From Ezakiella coagulans (GTDB taxonomy: Bacteria > Bacillota > Clostridia > Tissierellales > Peptoniphilaceae), in the NCBI RefSeq assembly GCF_003096635.1, contig NZ_QEKV01000007.1:17023-81022 (forward strand): 64,000 nucleotides of DNA, written 5' to 3'. This document shows, piece by piece, positions 9,652-17,609 of the stretch; within the stretch, counting starts at the first letter, position 1, and each line of letters begins with the position of its first letter. The notes below the pieces were generated by a model. The model worked only from the letters and a program-made list of their open reading frames with translations, did no database searches and had not been told where the DNA came from. The translations under genes and the position numbers were made by a program.

Positions 9652-10341
9652 TTGAGGTTATTAATTATAGATGAAAATAGGTTGTCGGCCGGAAATCTCG
9701 CATACTCAATGGAACAAGATGATTATGAGGTTAAGATTTGTACAGACCCGAAAAATGAACTTCTGGGTGTGTTGGGTGCAAATTATGATATAATAGTTAT
9801 GGAACTTGATTATTCAAATATTAATGGTCTAACAATAATTCAAAGTATAAGAAGGATGTCGACTATTCCTATTATTATTACTACTGAAAACAATGATGAC
9901 ATTCAAAAGATTTTGGCACTTGAATATGGTGCGGATGATTATTTGATTAAACCATACAATATACTTGAATTGAAAGTCAGAATAAAAGCTATAATGAGAA
10001 GGCTAAAGTCTACATTTAAGGACACAGACGATATAGATATAAAGTTTGATGAATATATTATAAAACCGGTGGGGAGAGTACTCGTGAAGGATGACAGCGT
10101 GGTTTCACTTACCGGAAAAGAGTTCGATTTGATTTATGTTTTAGGTTCTAATCCGGGAAAAGTTTTTTCAAGGGAAGAACTTATGACGAAAGTTTGGGGA
10201 TATGATTATTATGGTGACGTTAGAAGTATTGATGTTCACATAAGAAGAATCAGGGAGAAAATTGAAAAAGAGCCGAAAAACCCTAAGTATTTATTGACAA
10301 AATGGGGACAAGGTTACTATTTTTATGATTATAACAAATAA
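9652..10341 (+). CDS. Orphan OmpR/PhoB-family response regulator with Asp-to-Glu at the phosphorylation site
   Basis: This 229-residue protein has a receiver domain (residues 1-115) and a winged-helix DNA-binding domain (about 130-228, including SLTGKEFDLIYVL and RSIDVHIRRIREKIE). The segment DIIVMELDYSNINGL aligns without gaps to the family DLIVLDLMLPDMDGL, placing Glu where the phospho-accepting Asp should be. The acidic pair at the N-terminus reads DE rather than DD. The switch Thr and Lys (LIKPY) remain. No histidine kinase gene is adjacent. The start is TTG at 9652, two bases after selB. A Glu here often mimics phosphorylation, so constitutive activity is possible. A link to selenium metabolism is inferred only from position. 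Confidence 0.85.
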   Translation: MRLLIIDENRLSAGNLAYSMEQDDYEVKICTDPKNELLGVLGANYDIIVMELDYSNINGLTIIQSIRRMSTIPIIITTENNDDIQKILALEYGADDYLIKPYNILELKVRIKAIMRRLKSTFKDTDDIDIKFDEYIIKPVGRVLVKDDSVVSLTGKEFDLIYVLGSNPGKVFSREELMTKVWGYDYYGDVRSIDVHIRRIREKIEKEPKNPKYLLTKWGQGYYFYDYNK

Positions 10342-10376
10342 ATCGTAAGGGGGTTTATGAATGTAACATAAATCCC

Positions 10377-10405
10377 TTGAATTTTCTTTTTTGTTCGTGT
10401 ATAAT
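10377..10405 (+). promoter_or_regulatory. Promoter of the tRNA-Sec gene
   Basis: TTGAAT and a perfect TATAAT are separated by 17 bases, and the -10 box ends 18 bases before the mature tRNA 5' end. It lies between the response-regulator stop and the tRNA. Confidence 0.85.
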
Positions 10406-10423
10406 AGAACTTGTTGGATTTGT

Positions 10424-10520
10424 GGGGGTAGATGGGTCCTGGTGGGCCCTCCGGTCTTCAAAACCGGCGAATGGGGTTCGGAGCCTCATTGGTGTGTTCG
10501 ATTCGCACGTACTCCCGCCA
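10424..10520 (+). tRNA. selC: tRNA-Sec (anticodon UCA)
   Basis: This 97-base gene folds as a selenocysteine tRNA. It has an extended acceptor stem (GGGGGTAG with GTACTCCC, with a G-G mismatch at the innermost pair), a six-pair D stem GGGTCC/GGGCCC with a four-base loop, an anticodon stem CCGGT/ACCGG around CTTCAAA (anticodon TCA), and a seven-pair variable arm AATGGGG/CCTCATT. The T arm is GTGTG/CGCAC around TTCGATT, followed by discriminator G and an encoded CCA. The six-pair D stem and long variable arm are the hallmarks of tRNA-Sec. It completes the selD-selA-selB locus. Confidence 0.97.
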
Positions 10521-10529
10521 TATATGAGA

Positions 10530-10563
10530 CTGTTCTATTTGAATATAGAACAGTTATTTTTTT
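10530..10563 (+). terminator. Terminator after tRNA-Sec
   Basis: A nine-pair stem CTGTTCTAT/ATAGAACAG with a six-base loop is followed by TTATTTTTTTT. It lies immediately before the ribosome-binding site of the next gene, which may therefore depend on readthrough. Confidence 0.85.
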
Positions 10564-10573
10564 GGAGGATTTT

Positions 10574-12193
10574 ATGAAAAGAAAATGGACAGATGAGAGA
10601 GTTTATGGTAAAGATACTGTTACTCGTGTTCTCTCTATGAGTAATGAAGAATACGAAGCGGCATTTGATGGCAATCTGAAGTTTGGGACTGCAGGCCTCA
10701 GGGGATATATGGATGCAGGAACAAACAGGATGAATGTTTTTACCGTTAAAAAAGCGGCTATCGCTATTGCAAAGTGGATTAAAAAAAATAATGCGGAGGA
10801 TAGGGGAGTTGTGATTGGATATGATGTAAGGCATAATAGTCGTGACTTTGCGAAAATAACTGCATCTGTAATGGAATATTTTAATATTAAATATTATTTT
10901 TTTGATGAAATTGTTGCAACACCTCATCTTTCTTATTCTGTAAGACATCTTAAAACATTCTGTGGCGTTATGGTTACTGCAAGCCACAATCCAAAAGATT
11001 ATAATGGATACAAAGTATACAAAAGAACAGGTTCTCAAATTTTGGAAGACGATGCAGAAATTATTGAATATTTTATGAGTGAAATAAATGAAGAAGAACT
11101 AGCAAACATTCCTAACAAAAAACCTATTGAATTTAACTTTAAACATGTTTTTAACGATTATTATAGAGATATAATGTCACTTAGTATGTATGACGATAAA
11201 ACGCCTTTTAAGATGGTTTACAGCCCATATAACGGTTGCGGAGAGAAGACGGCTAAGAAAATCTTAAAAGATAAAAATGTTATGTTTTTTATCCCAAAAG
11301 AGCAAGAGTTTCCGGATCCGGATTTTACGACTATTCCATATCCAAATCCGGAGGTAAAGGAGACTTTTTCACTTGCAATTGATTTAGCAGAAAAAGAGAA
11401 TGCAAATTTAATTGTAGTTAACGATCCTGACGCTGACAGAATGTCTTTTGCATCGAGAGAAGGAAAGATTTTCAGGATTTTTTCAGGCAATGAAATCGGT
11501 GCAATTCTTATCTACTATTTACTTCTCGTACGCAAAGAGCGAGGCTTAACAACTAACGGAAGAATTGTTAAGACGATTGTGACTGATGACTTGGGTATTG
11601 AAATTGCAAGAGATTTTGGATATAAAACATTTGAAACGCTTACGGGTTTTAAAAATATATCAGTTTTTGCAAATGAACTTGACGGAAAAGATGAAGAATT
11701 TATTTTTGGGTATGAAGAATCGATTGGATATGAAATAGGGAGCGTTGTTCGTGATAAAGACGGTTTAAGTGCACTTTTGTATGTAGTTGACGCATACAGA
11801 TATTTTAAAAATAAAAACATGACTTTTCAAAATGTTTTGGAAGAAATACATCAAAACTATGGATATCACATCGAAAACAATTTTTCGATTTATTTTGAAG
11901 GTGTCGATTCTAGCGAAAAAATGAACGGAGTGATGAAAGAGTTTAGAGAGGATTTTGTGGATCGTCTTTTTGATATCGAGGTTGATAAAAGAAAAGATTA
12001 TTTGTTGGAAACCGGAAGTATGAAGACTAATGCTCTGATATACAACCTAAAAAACGGAATAAAAATTTGCATGCGCCCATCGGGGACAGAGCCTAAGCTA
12101 AAGATTTATATGTATGGAGTTGGGGATGACAAAGAAAAAATCATGATTGAGCTCAATAAGCTCCGCGAAAAAGTAGAGCAATTTGCAAAATAA
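10574..12193 (+). CDS. Phosphoglucomutase / phosphomannomutase
   Basis: Alpha-D-phosphohexomutases interconvert hexose 1- and 6-phosphates. The 539-residue protein starts at the ATG at 10574 with GGAGG five bases upstream; an earlier in-frame start would lie inside the tRNA gene. It has LKFGTAGLRGYMDAG at the N-terminus, the catalytic serine loop VTASHNPKDYNGYK (about residues 134-147), the metal loop DPDADRM and the C-terminal phosphate-binding motif RPSGTEPKLK. It resembles the PgcA type of Firmicutes. Substrate preference (glucose or mannose, or deoxyribose) cannot be read from sequence. The gene is convergent with sdaAA across a shared terminator. Confidence 0.92.
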   Translation: MKRKWTDERVYGKDTVTRVLSMSNEEYEAAFDGNLKFGTAGLRGYMDAGTNRMNVFTVKKAAIAIAKWIKKNNAEDRGVVIGYDVRHNSRDFAKITASVMEYFNIKYYFFDEIVATPHLSYSVRHLKTFCGVMVTASHNPKDYNGYKVYKRTGSQILEDDAEIIEYFMSEINEEELANIPNKKPIEFNFKHVFNDYYRDIMSLSMYDDKTPFKMVYSPYNGCGEKTAKKILKDKNVMFFIPKEQEFPDPDFTTIPYPNPEVKETFSLAIDLAEKENANLIVVNDPDADRMSFASREGKIFRIFSGNEIGAILIYYLLLVRKERGLTTNGRIVKTIVTDDLGIEIARDFGYKTFETLTGFKNISVFANELDGKDEEFIFGYEESIGYEIGSVVRDKDGLSALLYVVDAYRYFKNKNMTFQNVLEEIHQNYGYHIENNFSIYFEGVDSSEKMNGVMKEFREDFVDRLFDIEVDKRKDYLLETGSMKTNALIYNLKNGIKICMRPSGTEPKLKIYMYGVGDDKEKIMIELNKLREKVEQFAK

Positions 12194-12242
12194 AAAAAGC
12201 TGTATAAGATTTATTATTATAAGTCTTATACAGCTTTTTTTT
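12192..12242. terminator. Bidirectional terminator between phosphohexomutase and sdaAA
   Basis: The stem AAAAAAAGCTGTATAAGA pairs with TCTTATACAGCTTTTTTT across a 14-base loop, with a U-run in both orientations. It serves the plus-strand mutase and the minus-strand serine dehydratase operon. Confidence 0.88.
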
Positions 12243-13125
12243 AGTTTTCGCTATGTGCGTTTTTTTCTTCCATTTCTTCTCCGAGCTTTTCAGCTGTAGG
12301 AGTTGCGGCAAGTCCACCCAAAGCGGTTTCTCTTAAAGCTTCAGGAAGTGAGTTTCCAACTTGTCTCATAGAGTCGATTGTTTCATCGAGTGGAATGAGG
12401 CATGGTAATCCGGACATTGCAAGGTCAGCTGAGATTATAGCGTTCACAACACCGCTTGCATTTCTAAGGTTACATGGATATTCAACGAGTCCAAGAACCG
12501 GATCACAAACAAGGCCTAAAATATTTTTTATAGCAAATGCGGCACTTGCAAAAATAGTGTCGATATCATAATCTCTCAAATAACAAATTGCAGCGGCACC
12601 CATTGCGGCAGCTGAACCACATTCTGCTTGACATCCGCCTTCTGCACCGGAAATACTTGCGTTTTGAGCAATAATTTCACCGATGACACCTGCTACGATT
12701 AGTCCTTTTACAAGCTTATCATCATCATATCCATATTTTTCTTGCATAGTGAAAAGGGCAGCAGGCAAAATTCCACTTGCACCTGCAGTAGGGGCAGCAA
12801 CTATTCTTCCCATCGAAGAGTTAACTTCGGAAACAGAAAGAGCCATTGCCATAGCACGGGTAATTGTCTTTCCACTGACTGAATCTTCTGCAAACTTATT
12901 AACTTTTACAGCACTTCCACCTGTGATTTTTGACATTGAATAGACAGCTTGGTCAAGTCCTTTATACGCTGAATCACGCATGACTTCTAGTGTTTCGTGC
13001 ATAAGTTCGAGTAAATCTGCCTCTTCTATTCCGGTATTTTCGAAATCTTTATCAAGTGCGATTTGCCAAATTTCTTTTCCGGTTTTTATACACAAATCTT
13101 TTATTTCTTTTGCTTTATTATACAT
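12241..13125 (-). CDS. sdaAA: L-serine dehydratase, iron-sulfur-dependent, alpha subunit
   Basis: The alpha chain of type II L-serine dehydratase deaminates serine to pyruvate using a [4Fe-4S] cluster. It shows the conserved cysteine motifs GGCQAECGSAAAMGAA and GLVCDPVLGLVEYPC that bind the cluster, plus SGKTITRAMAMALSVSE and APTAGASGILPAAL. The ATG at 13125 (MYNKAKEI) is chosen because AAAGG sits nine bases upstream. An ATG at 13134 would put the ribosome site directly against the start codon. At 294 residues it matches the family. It follows sdaAB within one base, so the two subunits are made together. Confidence 0.94.
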   Translation of the reverse strand: MYNKAKEIKDLCIKTGKEIWQIALDKDFENTGIEEADLLELMHETLEVMRDSAYKGLDQAVYSMSKITGGSAVKVNKFAEDSVSGKTITRAMAMALSVSEVNSSMGRIVAAPTAGASGILPAALFTMQEKYGYDDDKLVKGLIVAGVIGEIIAQNASISGAEGGCQAECGSAAAMGAAAICYLRDYDIDTIFASAAFAIKNILGLVCDPVLGLVEYPCNLRNASGVVNAIISADLAMSGLPCLIPLDETIDSMRQVGNSLPEALRETALGGLAATPTAEKLGEEMEEKNAHSEN

Positions 13126-13126
13126 A

Positions 13127-13798
13127 TTAGTCATCCTTTCCATGGTCAATGAATTTAACAAAGTCAAAGTCATATAGTCTTACCATATCGTCAATTACAG
13201 CAGGATCAATATCACTGTCAAATTCACAGATTAGAGTTGCTTGTTTTCCGTTTCTTATAACATTCATATTCGCAATGTTAAATCCTGAAATTGCAAAAAG
13301 TGAGGTAATTCTAGATATAATACCTTTTTTATCTTGATATTTTGCAATTACAGTAGGACGTTCTCCGGTAAATGTAATGTCGGTTCCGTTAATGTCTGTA
13401 ATAATAATATTACCACCACCTATTGATGAACCTTGAACATAGAAATCTGGTTTGTCGTTAAAATGGAAAATCATTTTTACCGTATTAGGATGACAATATC
13501 CTAGATCGGTTGGAATAAATTCATATTTTAGACCGATTTTGTCGGCAATTTCGAATGAGTCTCTAATTCTTTCGTCGCTTGGAGAAAAACCCATAACTCC
13601 GGCAAGTAAGGCCTTGTCAGTGCCGTGTCCATGATAAGTTTTTGCAAAAGAGCCATGGAGTAAAAAAGTAACTGAAGTAAAATTTGCTCCGACAATATTT
13701 CTTGCAATTTTTCCAAGTCGACATGCACCGGCAGTGTGGGAACTTGAAGGACCTATCATAATAGGACCCAATATTTCTTTTAAACTGAAATCTCTCAT
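13127..13798 (-). CDS. sdaAB: L-serine dehydratase, iron-sulfur-dependent, beta subunit
   Basis: The beta chain of type II L-serine dehydratase has 223 residues. The N-terminal half carries the family motif LGPIMIGPSSSHTAGACRLG (residues 10-29). The C-terminal part (about 145-218) is an ACT regulatory domain (YQDKKGIISRITSLFAISGF...IANMNV). The start is preceded by AAAGGAG. It is the first gene of the sdaAB-sdaAA pair. Serine-to-pyruvate conversion fits an amino-acid-fermenting anaerobe and could feed the pyruvate phosphate dikinase further along. Confidence 0.94.
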   Translation of the reverse strand: MRDFSLKEILGPIMIGPSSSHTAGACRLGKIARNIVGANFTSVTFLLHGSFAKTYHGHGTDKALLAGVMGFSPSDERIRDSFEIADKIGLKYEFIPTDLGYCHPNTVKMIFHFNDKPDFYVQGSSIGGGNIIITDINGTDITFTGERPTVIAKYQDKKGIISRITSLFAISGFNIANMNVIRNGKQATLICEFDSDIDPAVIDDMVRLYDFDFVKFIDHGKDD

Positions 13799-13800
13799 AT

Positions 13801-15636
13801 TTATTCTCCTTTTTTAGTTTTCGTTCTCTTTTTATTAAGTAAGAAAACAAATAAAAATATTAAACCTGCCGCCATTAAATAAGAAATAAAAATACTAACA
13901 GGGTTTAAATCTACATTAATTGAACTTCCGTTGTCTTCTTTTTTGTCGAGAAGTTTAGACATCTTGTCTGCACTAAAGTTCAAAGTTTCATCGCCTATTT
14001 CAATGTTGTAATAACTTTCGAAAATATCATCCAAATCATTTATGTCGATGACATAGCTTCCGTCAATAAGATGTGGAGAATTTTTTAGGCTTAACTTATT
14101 TGTGCCGATTGTAAAATCTCTATTACCAATTTCAAGTCTTATAATTCCGCCGAAATAAAAAGTTCCGCCATTCTCTTCATACTTTATATTTAAATAATCC
14201 GCAAGCTCGTGAGCTCTTACATAGTGTTTGCCTTCGTAGTTTAAAAGTTCAAATTTTCGTTTCTTTTTTCCTTTGGTGGAAATCGTGTAAGATTCATCTA
14301 TAAATGAAGGTATCTCGTCTTTTAGATAGTACGCTTTTGGAGCGATTGTGCTGTAATTACCCTGGTCGTAAATTATATATCCGTTTCGAATAACAGAATC
14401 TATTCCGGTTGACGGATGAATTTCTTCTGTCATTGATGAGAATTGTGAAATATTCTCAGTATTAACAATGATTAGATCAGCATCTGCCCCGGTTTCAATG
14501 CATCCTTTATTTTGAAGAAAAGAGCGATTTCCAAAAATATTTCTCAGTATTGTTGATTGAGAAAATACAGTATTATAAAAATCTTTTTGCTCAGGCAACT
14601 CTTTATCAAAGGTTAGGAAAAGTCTTCCCATAAATGTGTTTATTCCAGCGGTAGAAGGTCTCGGCGCATCGAAACGATTAAAAGACTCCGAAACAAATGA
14701 ATTGCAGGTTAGAGCCTTATTTATTATTTTTTCATCAATAAGGCCAATAACAGAAAGTGTGTCAGTCATGTTTTTATTTTCTGCACTTAAACGAAATATG
14801 TTGAATTCATTTTGATTAATTGAAATCTGATTAATAAGCTTGTTAAATTTTTCGTCGCTTATTTCAGAAGGCACAATATTTGTATAGCTAAAAGGGTAGC
14901 CACCCATAAAAACGTTTTCTTCATCGTTTGAATAACCGATAATATTATCCATTGAGCTAAAATGAAAGTTTGAATTAACTATATAAATTTTTCTGTCATT
15001 TTTCTGATCATTTTTAAATTTGTCAAGCCAAGGAATGATTTTTGAGTCTTCAAACTCGAAAAAATCGAGATAAATCGGATAGCTTACAGGAATGTTTTTT
15101 AAATTTGGAAATTTTGAATTTGGAGTCGGCTTAAAATATAAACCGGCATATCCTTCATCTAAACGTTCGTTTAAATCAGATTCAAACTTTTCCTTTTCTT
15201 CCTTTGATGCGTTTGGATTAAAAATTGGGGTGAAATCATAAATCAAAATCCTATTTATATAGCTTATTTGATTTTCCTCCTGAAGAATATATTTATCAAA
15301 AGGGAGGTCTGATTTTATAACTGTTGTAGTGACCCCATCTTTTAACCTCAGTTGATTATATTCTTCGTTTTTAGCATCTGAAAGAGCATCTATGAAACCA
15401 GGCAAAACAAGTTTGTCCTTGGCATCAATCACGTTGCTTCCGTTTATTTCATCTCGTGTTATTTTTTTTATTTTACCGGAGCTTATACCGATGTTATAGT
15501 TTTTTAGATAAACGCCGGCAAGCGGATCATATATATTACCATTTAAAATGACTGTGTCATAGTTTTCAGGTTCCGCTTGTATAATTATACTATTAATTAA
15601 TAAAAATGCAAGTATTATTGTCAATAATTTTTTCAT
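13801..15636 (-). CDS. Secreted, membrane-anchored degenerate amidohydrolase with a CuAO-N-like domain
   Basis: The 611-residue protein has a signal peptide (MKKLLTIILAFLLINSIIIQA), an amidohydrolase-fold region (about residues 26-420, with NGNIYDPLAG, KLVLPGFIDALSD and a C-terminal GADADLIIVN), a domain resembling the copper-amine-oxidase N-terminal repeat (about 455-565), and a C-terminal transmembrane helix followed by a basic tail. The metal-binding HxH that should follow GFID is replaced (GFIDALSD), so hydrolase activity is unlikely. It lies two bases upstream of sdaAB on the same strand and probably shares its message. Function is unknown; a surface binding or sensing role is inference. 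Confidence 0.7.
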   Translation of the reverse strand: MKKLLTIILAFLLINSIIIQAEPENYDTVILNGNIYDPLAGVYLKNYNIGISSGKIKKITRDEINGSNVIDAKDKLVLPGFIDALSDAKNEEYNQLRLKDGVTTTVIKSDLPFDKYILQEENQISYINRILIYDFTPIFNPNASKEEKEKFESDLNERLDEGYAGLYFKPTPNSKFPNLKNIPVSYPIYLDFFEFEDSKIIPWLDKFKNDQKNDRKIYIVNSNFHFSSMDNIIGYSNDEENVFMGGYPFSYTNIVPSEISDEKFNKLINQISINQNEFNIFRLSAENKNMTDTLSVIGLIDEKIINKALTCNSFVSESFNRFDAPRPSTAGINTFMGRLFLTFDKELPEQKDFYNTVFSQSTILRNIFGNRSFLQNKGCIETGADADLIIVNTENISQFSSMTEEIHPSTGIDSVIRNGYIIYDQGNYSTIAPKAYYLKDEIPSFIDESYTISTKGKKKRKFELLNYEGKHYVRAHELADYLNIKYEENGGTFYFGGIIRLEIGNRDFTIGTNKLSLKNSPHLIDGSYVIDINDLDDIFESYYNIEIGDETLNFSADKMSKLLDKKEDNGSSINVDLNPVSIFISYLMAAGLIFLFVFLLNKKRTKTKKGE

Positions 15637-15729
15637 ATCTTCACCACATATTATTATATCCTATTTTTTGTAGAATTTAAAGAGTAAAAGGTTAAAAAAT
15701 GGGTAAAAATAAAAGTGGAGGAGAGATTT

Positions 15730-16575
15730 ATGTCGCTTTTGGTAGAACTAAGTCCTAAACTTTTGCTTGAGTTTAAAGACGGAGAAAAATCATGTGATAT
15801 TTCATGTGATTTAAGAACAAAAAATTTATACAAACTTATGAAAAATTATAATTGTGATTTTAAACTTCTGACGGCGCTTGGGGGCAATTTTGGCGAGGAA
15901 ATTTACAATTATTTCATGAAAAATTCAGTTAAGGTTGAAAGAATAGATATTCGTGATGACACAGGAGTTATTGGTATTATCAGAGATGGAAAAATAACTT
16001 TAAGTGGCGAGTCCTCATCTCAAGTTTTTACATTTGATGATATTAGATCTATAAAAAGTAAATACATAACGTCTATTTACAATGAAAATGATATTATACT
16101 TCCGATTTTTGAATCGGAAATGGAATTTGCTTCTGAGTTTATAAAAAAAGCAAACGAATACTATAAAAATATTATTATATTCGGACCGAAAGCACATCTA
16201 TATATAAAATTTAACCCAACAATTGCTATTTTAACAAAAAAAGAAGTAGTTGATCTTTGTCCGTTTAAAATTACATCTAATTATGAATTTGTAAATTTCT
16301 CATATAGTTTGGTTGAAGATTTTAAAACGCGAGTTATTATTATTGATGATGATTCACTATATTTTTACAAAACCGGAATCTGTTATTTGATTGAAAATAT
16401 CAAGACAGATTTTACTAAAACTCTATTTGCAACTGTTTTTGCATCTCAAAATAATATGGACAATGACGCAATAATACAATTTGTTGCAGCTGCAAATATT
16501 ATGCCGTCTGATTCAAGGATTGGTGACATAATTGAAAGGTCAAATAAAATTAAGGTTGGTGTTTATAGAAGATGA
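15730..16575 (+). CDS. Degenerate PfkB-family (sugar kinase-like) protein
   Basis: The 281-residue product resembles 1-phosphofructokinase/LacC-type kinases in layout: LLTALGGNFGEEIYNYFMKNSVKVERI near residue 45 parallels the GG.TGE.I...L...GI segment, and FTFDDIRSIKSK, PTIAILTKKEVVDL and VIIIDDDSLYFYK parallel later blocks. The catalytic GAGD motif is not found; the corresponding region reads FATVFASQNN. It is therefore probably not a kinase. The ATG at 15730, with GGAGGAG just upstream, is preferred to the GTG at 15715. Its stop overlaps the next phosphoesterase gene by 4 bases, so it belongs to a YhaO/YhaN-like operon. Family call is tentative. Confidence 0.45.
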   Translation: MSLLVELSPKLLLEFKDGEKSCDISCDLRTKNLYKLMKNYNCDFKLLTALGGNFGEEIYNYFMKNSVKVERIDIRDDTGVIGIIRDGKITLSGESSSQVFTFDDIRSIKSKYITSIYNENDIILPIFESEMEFASEFIKKANEYYKNIIIFGPKAHLYIKFNPTIAILTKKEVVDLCPFKITSNYEFVNFSYSLVEDFKTRVIIIDDDSLYFYKTGICYLIENIKTDFTKTLFATVFASQNNMDNDAIIQFVAAANIMPSDSRIGDIIERSNKIKVGVYRR

Positions 16576-17609
16576 GGGAATTCAGCTTTTTGCACATAAG
16601 TGATTTACATCTATGCGAGCCATTTAAGAATAATATTTATCTTGATGGCTATTTTTTACGTGAAGAAATGTGGAGAACTCTACAAAATGCAGTTATGTAT
16701 GCAAATGATAAAAATATAGACTTTATTTTTATAACCGGAGATATTTTTAATAAAGAATATTTTACAAAAGCACATGCTCTCAGATTTATAGAGATTTTAA
16801 AGAATTTTATGGGAGAAAAAATTTTTATTATCTTTGGTAACCATGACTATGTCGGTGGAGATAATGTTCTTGTAGACGTTGATATTCCTGAAAATATAAT
16901 AGTGAATTTTTCAAATGAAATAGATGAATTTGTCTTGCAGGATTATGATTTATCGATATTTATGCACAGCTGGACAAATTCTATTGAAAGAGTTCCTGTT
17001 ATAGATGCGATAAAGTTTAAATCTAAAAGAAATATTTTACTTCTTCATAGTGGCACTAATGTTGACTCAAACTATATGCCGGTGGCGGTTTCTAGCCTAA
17101 ATAGATTTGACTATGTTGCACTCGGACATATTCATAAGCCGATGGAACTTTCAAAAAATGTATGCTATTCTGGAAGTCTCACGCCTTTATCGATTGGAGA
17201 AACAGGAGATCATGGCGGAATGTACGGCGTCATTGACGAAAAATTGAAATTGCAATTTGTACGGCTTTCAGAATTAAAATATATTGATACGGAGTTAAAT
17301 GTTGACGGTCTTTCGTATGAAGAAATTATAGAAACTTTAAAAATTGAAGGTGGAATTAATATTTTAAGGCTTAAACTCAAAGGCTCAAAAAATATTTATA
17401 TAAATTCAGATGACTTAAAGGCAACTTTGTCCAATTTTTATAAATGTGTAGAGATTCTTGATGAAAGAATTTATACTGAAGAGTTTATGAAAACGCATTC
17501 TGAATTATTTGCAGGTATTGTAAATTTTTTGGATAAAAAGAACTTAGATGAAAATTTAAGGCGTGAAGTTATCGAAAATGCAATTAAACATTTGGTGGGA
17601 ACGAAATGA
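16572..17609 (+). CDS. SbcD/YhaO-like metallophosphoesterase (putative DNA exonuclease subunit)
   Basis: The 345-residue protein carries the calcineurin-like metal motifs in order: SDLHLCEPF, TGDIFN, FGNHDYVGG, LLLHSG and ALGHIHKP. It is most like the YhaO/SbcD (Mre11-type) group that pairs with an SMC-like ATPase. The partner gene follows directly and overlaps by 4 bases. The pair is likely a DNA double-strand-end nuclease complex, by analogy to SbcCD/YhaNO. The nuclease role is inferred from family. Confidence 0.82.
   Translation: MREFSFLHISDLHLCEPFKNNIYLDGYFLREEMWRTLQNAVMYANDKNIDFIFITGDIFNKEYFTKAHALRFIEILKNFMGEKIFIIFGNHDYVGGDNVLVDVDIPENIIVNFSNEIDEFVLQDYDLSIFMHSWTNSIERVPVIDAIKFKSKRNILLLHSGTNVDSNYMPVAVSSLNRFDYVALGHIHKPMELSKNVCYSGSLTPLSIGETGDHGGMYGVIDEKLKLQFVRLSELKYIDTELNVDGLSYEEIIETLKIEGGINILRLKLKGSKNIYINSDDLKATLSNFYKCVEILDERIYTEEFMKTHSELFAGIVNFLDKKNLDENLRREVIENAIKHLVGTK

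Noticed and set aside
10391..10573. Upstream extension of the phosphohexomutase frame to 10391
   Set aside because: This stretch is the tRNA-Sec gene and its terminator; the family N-terminus begins at the ATG at 10574 with a good ribosome-binding site.
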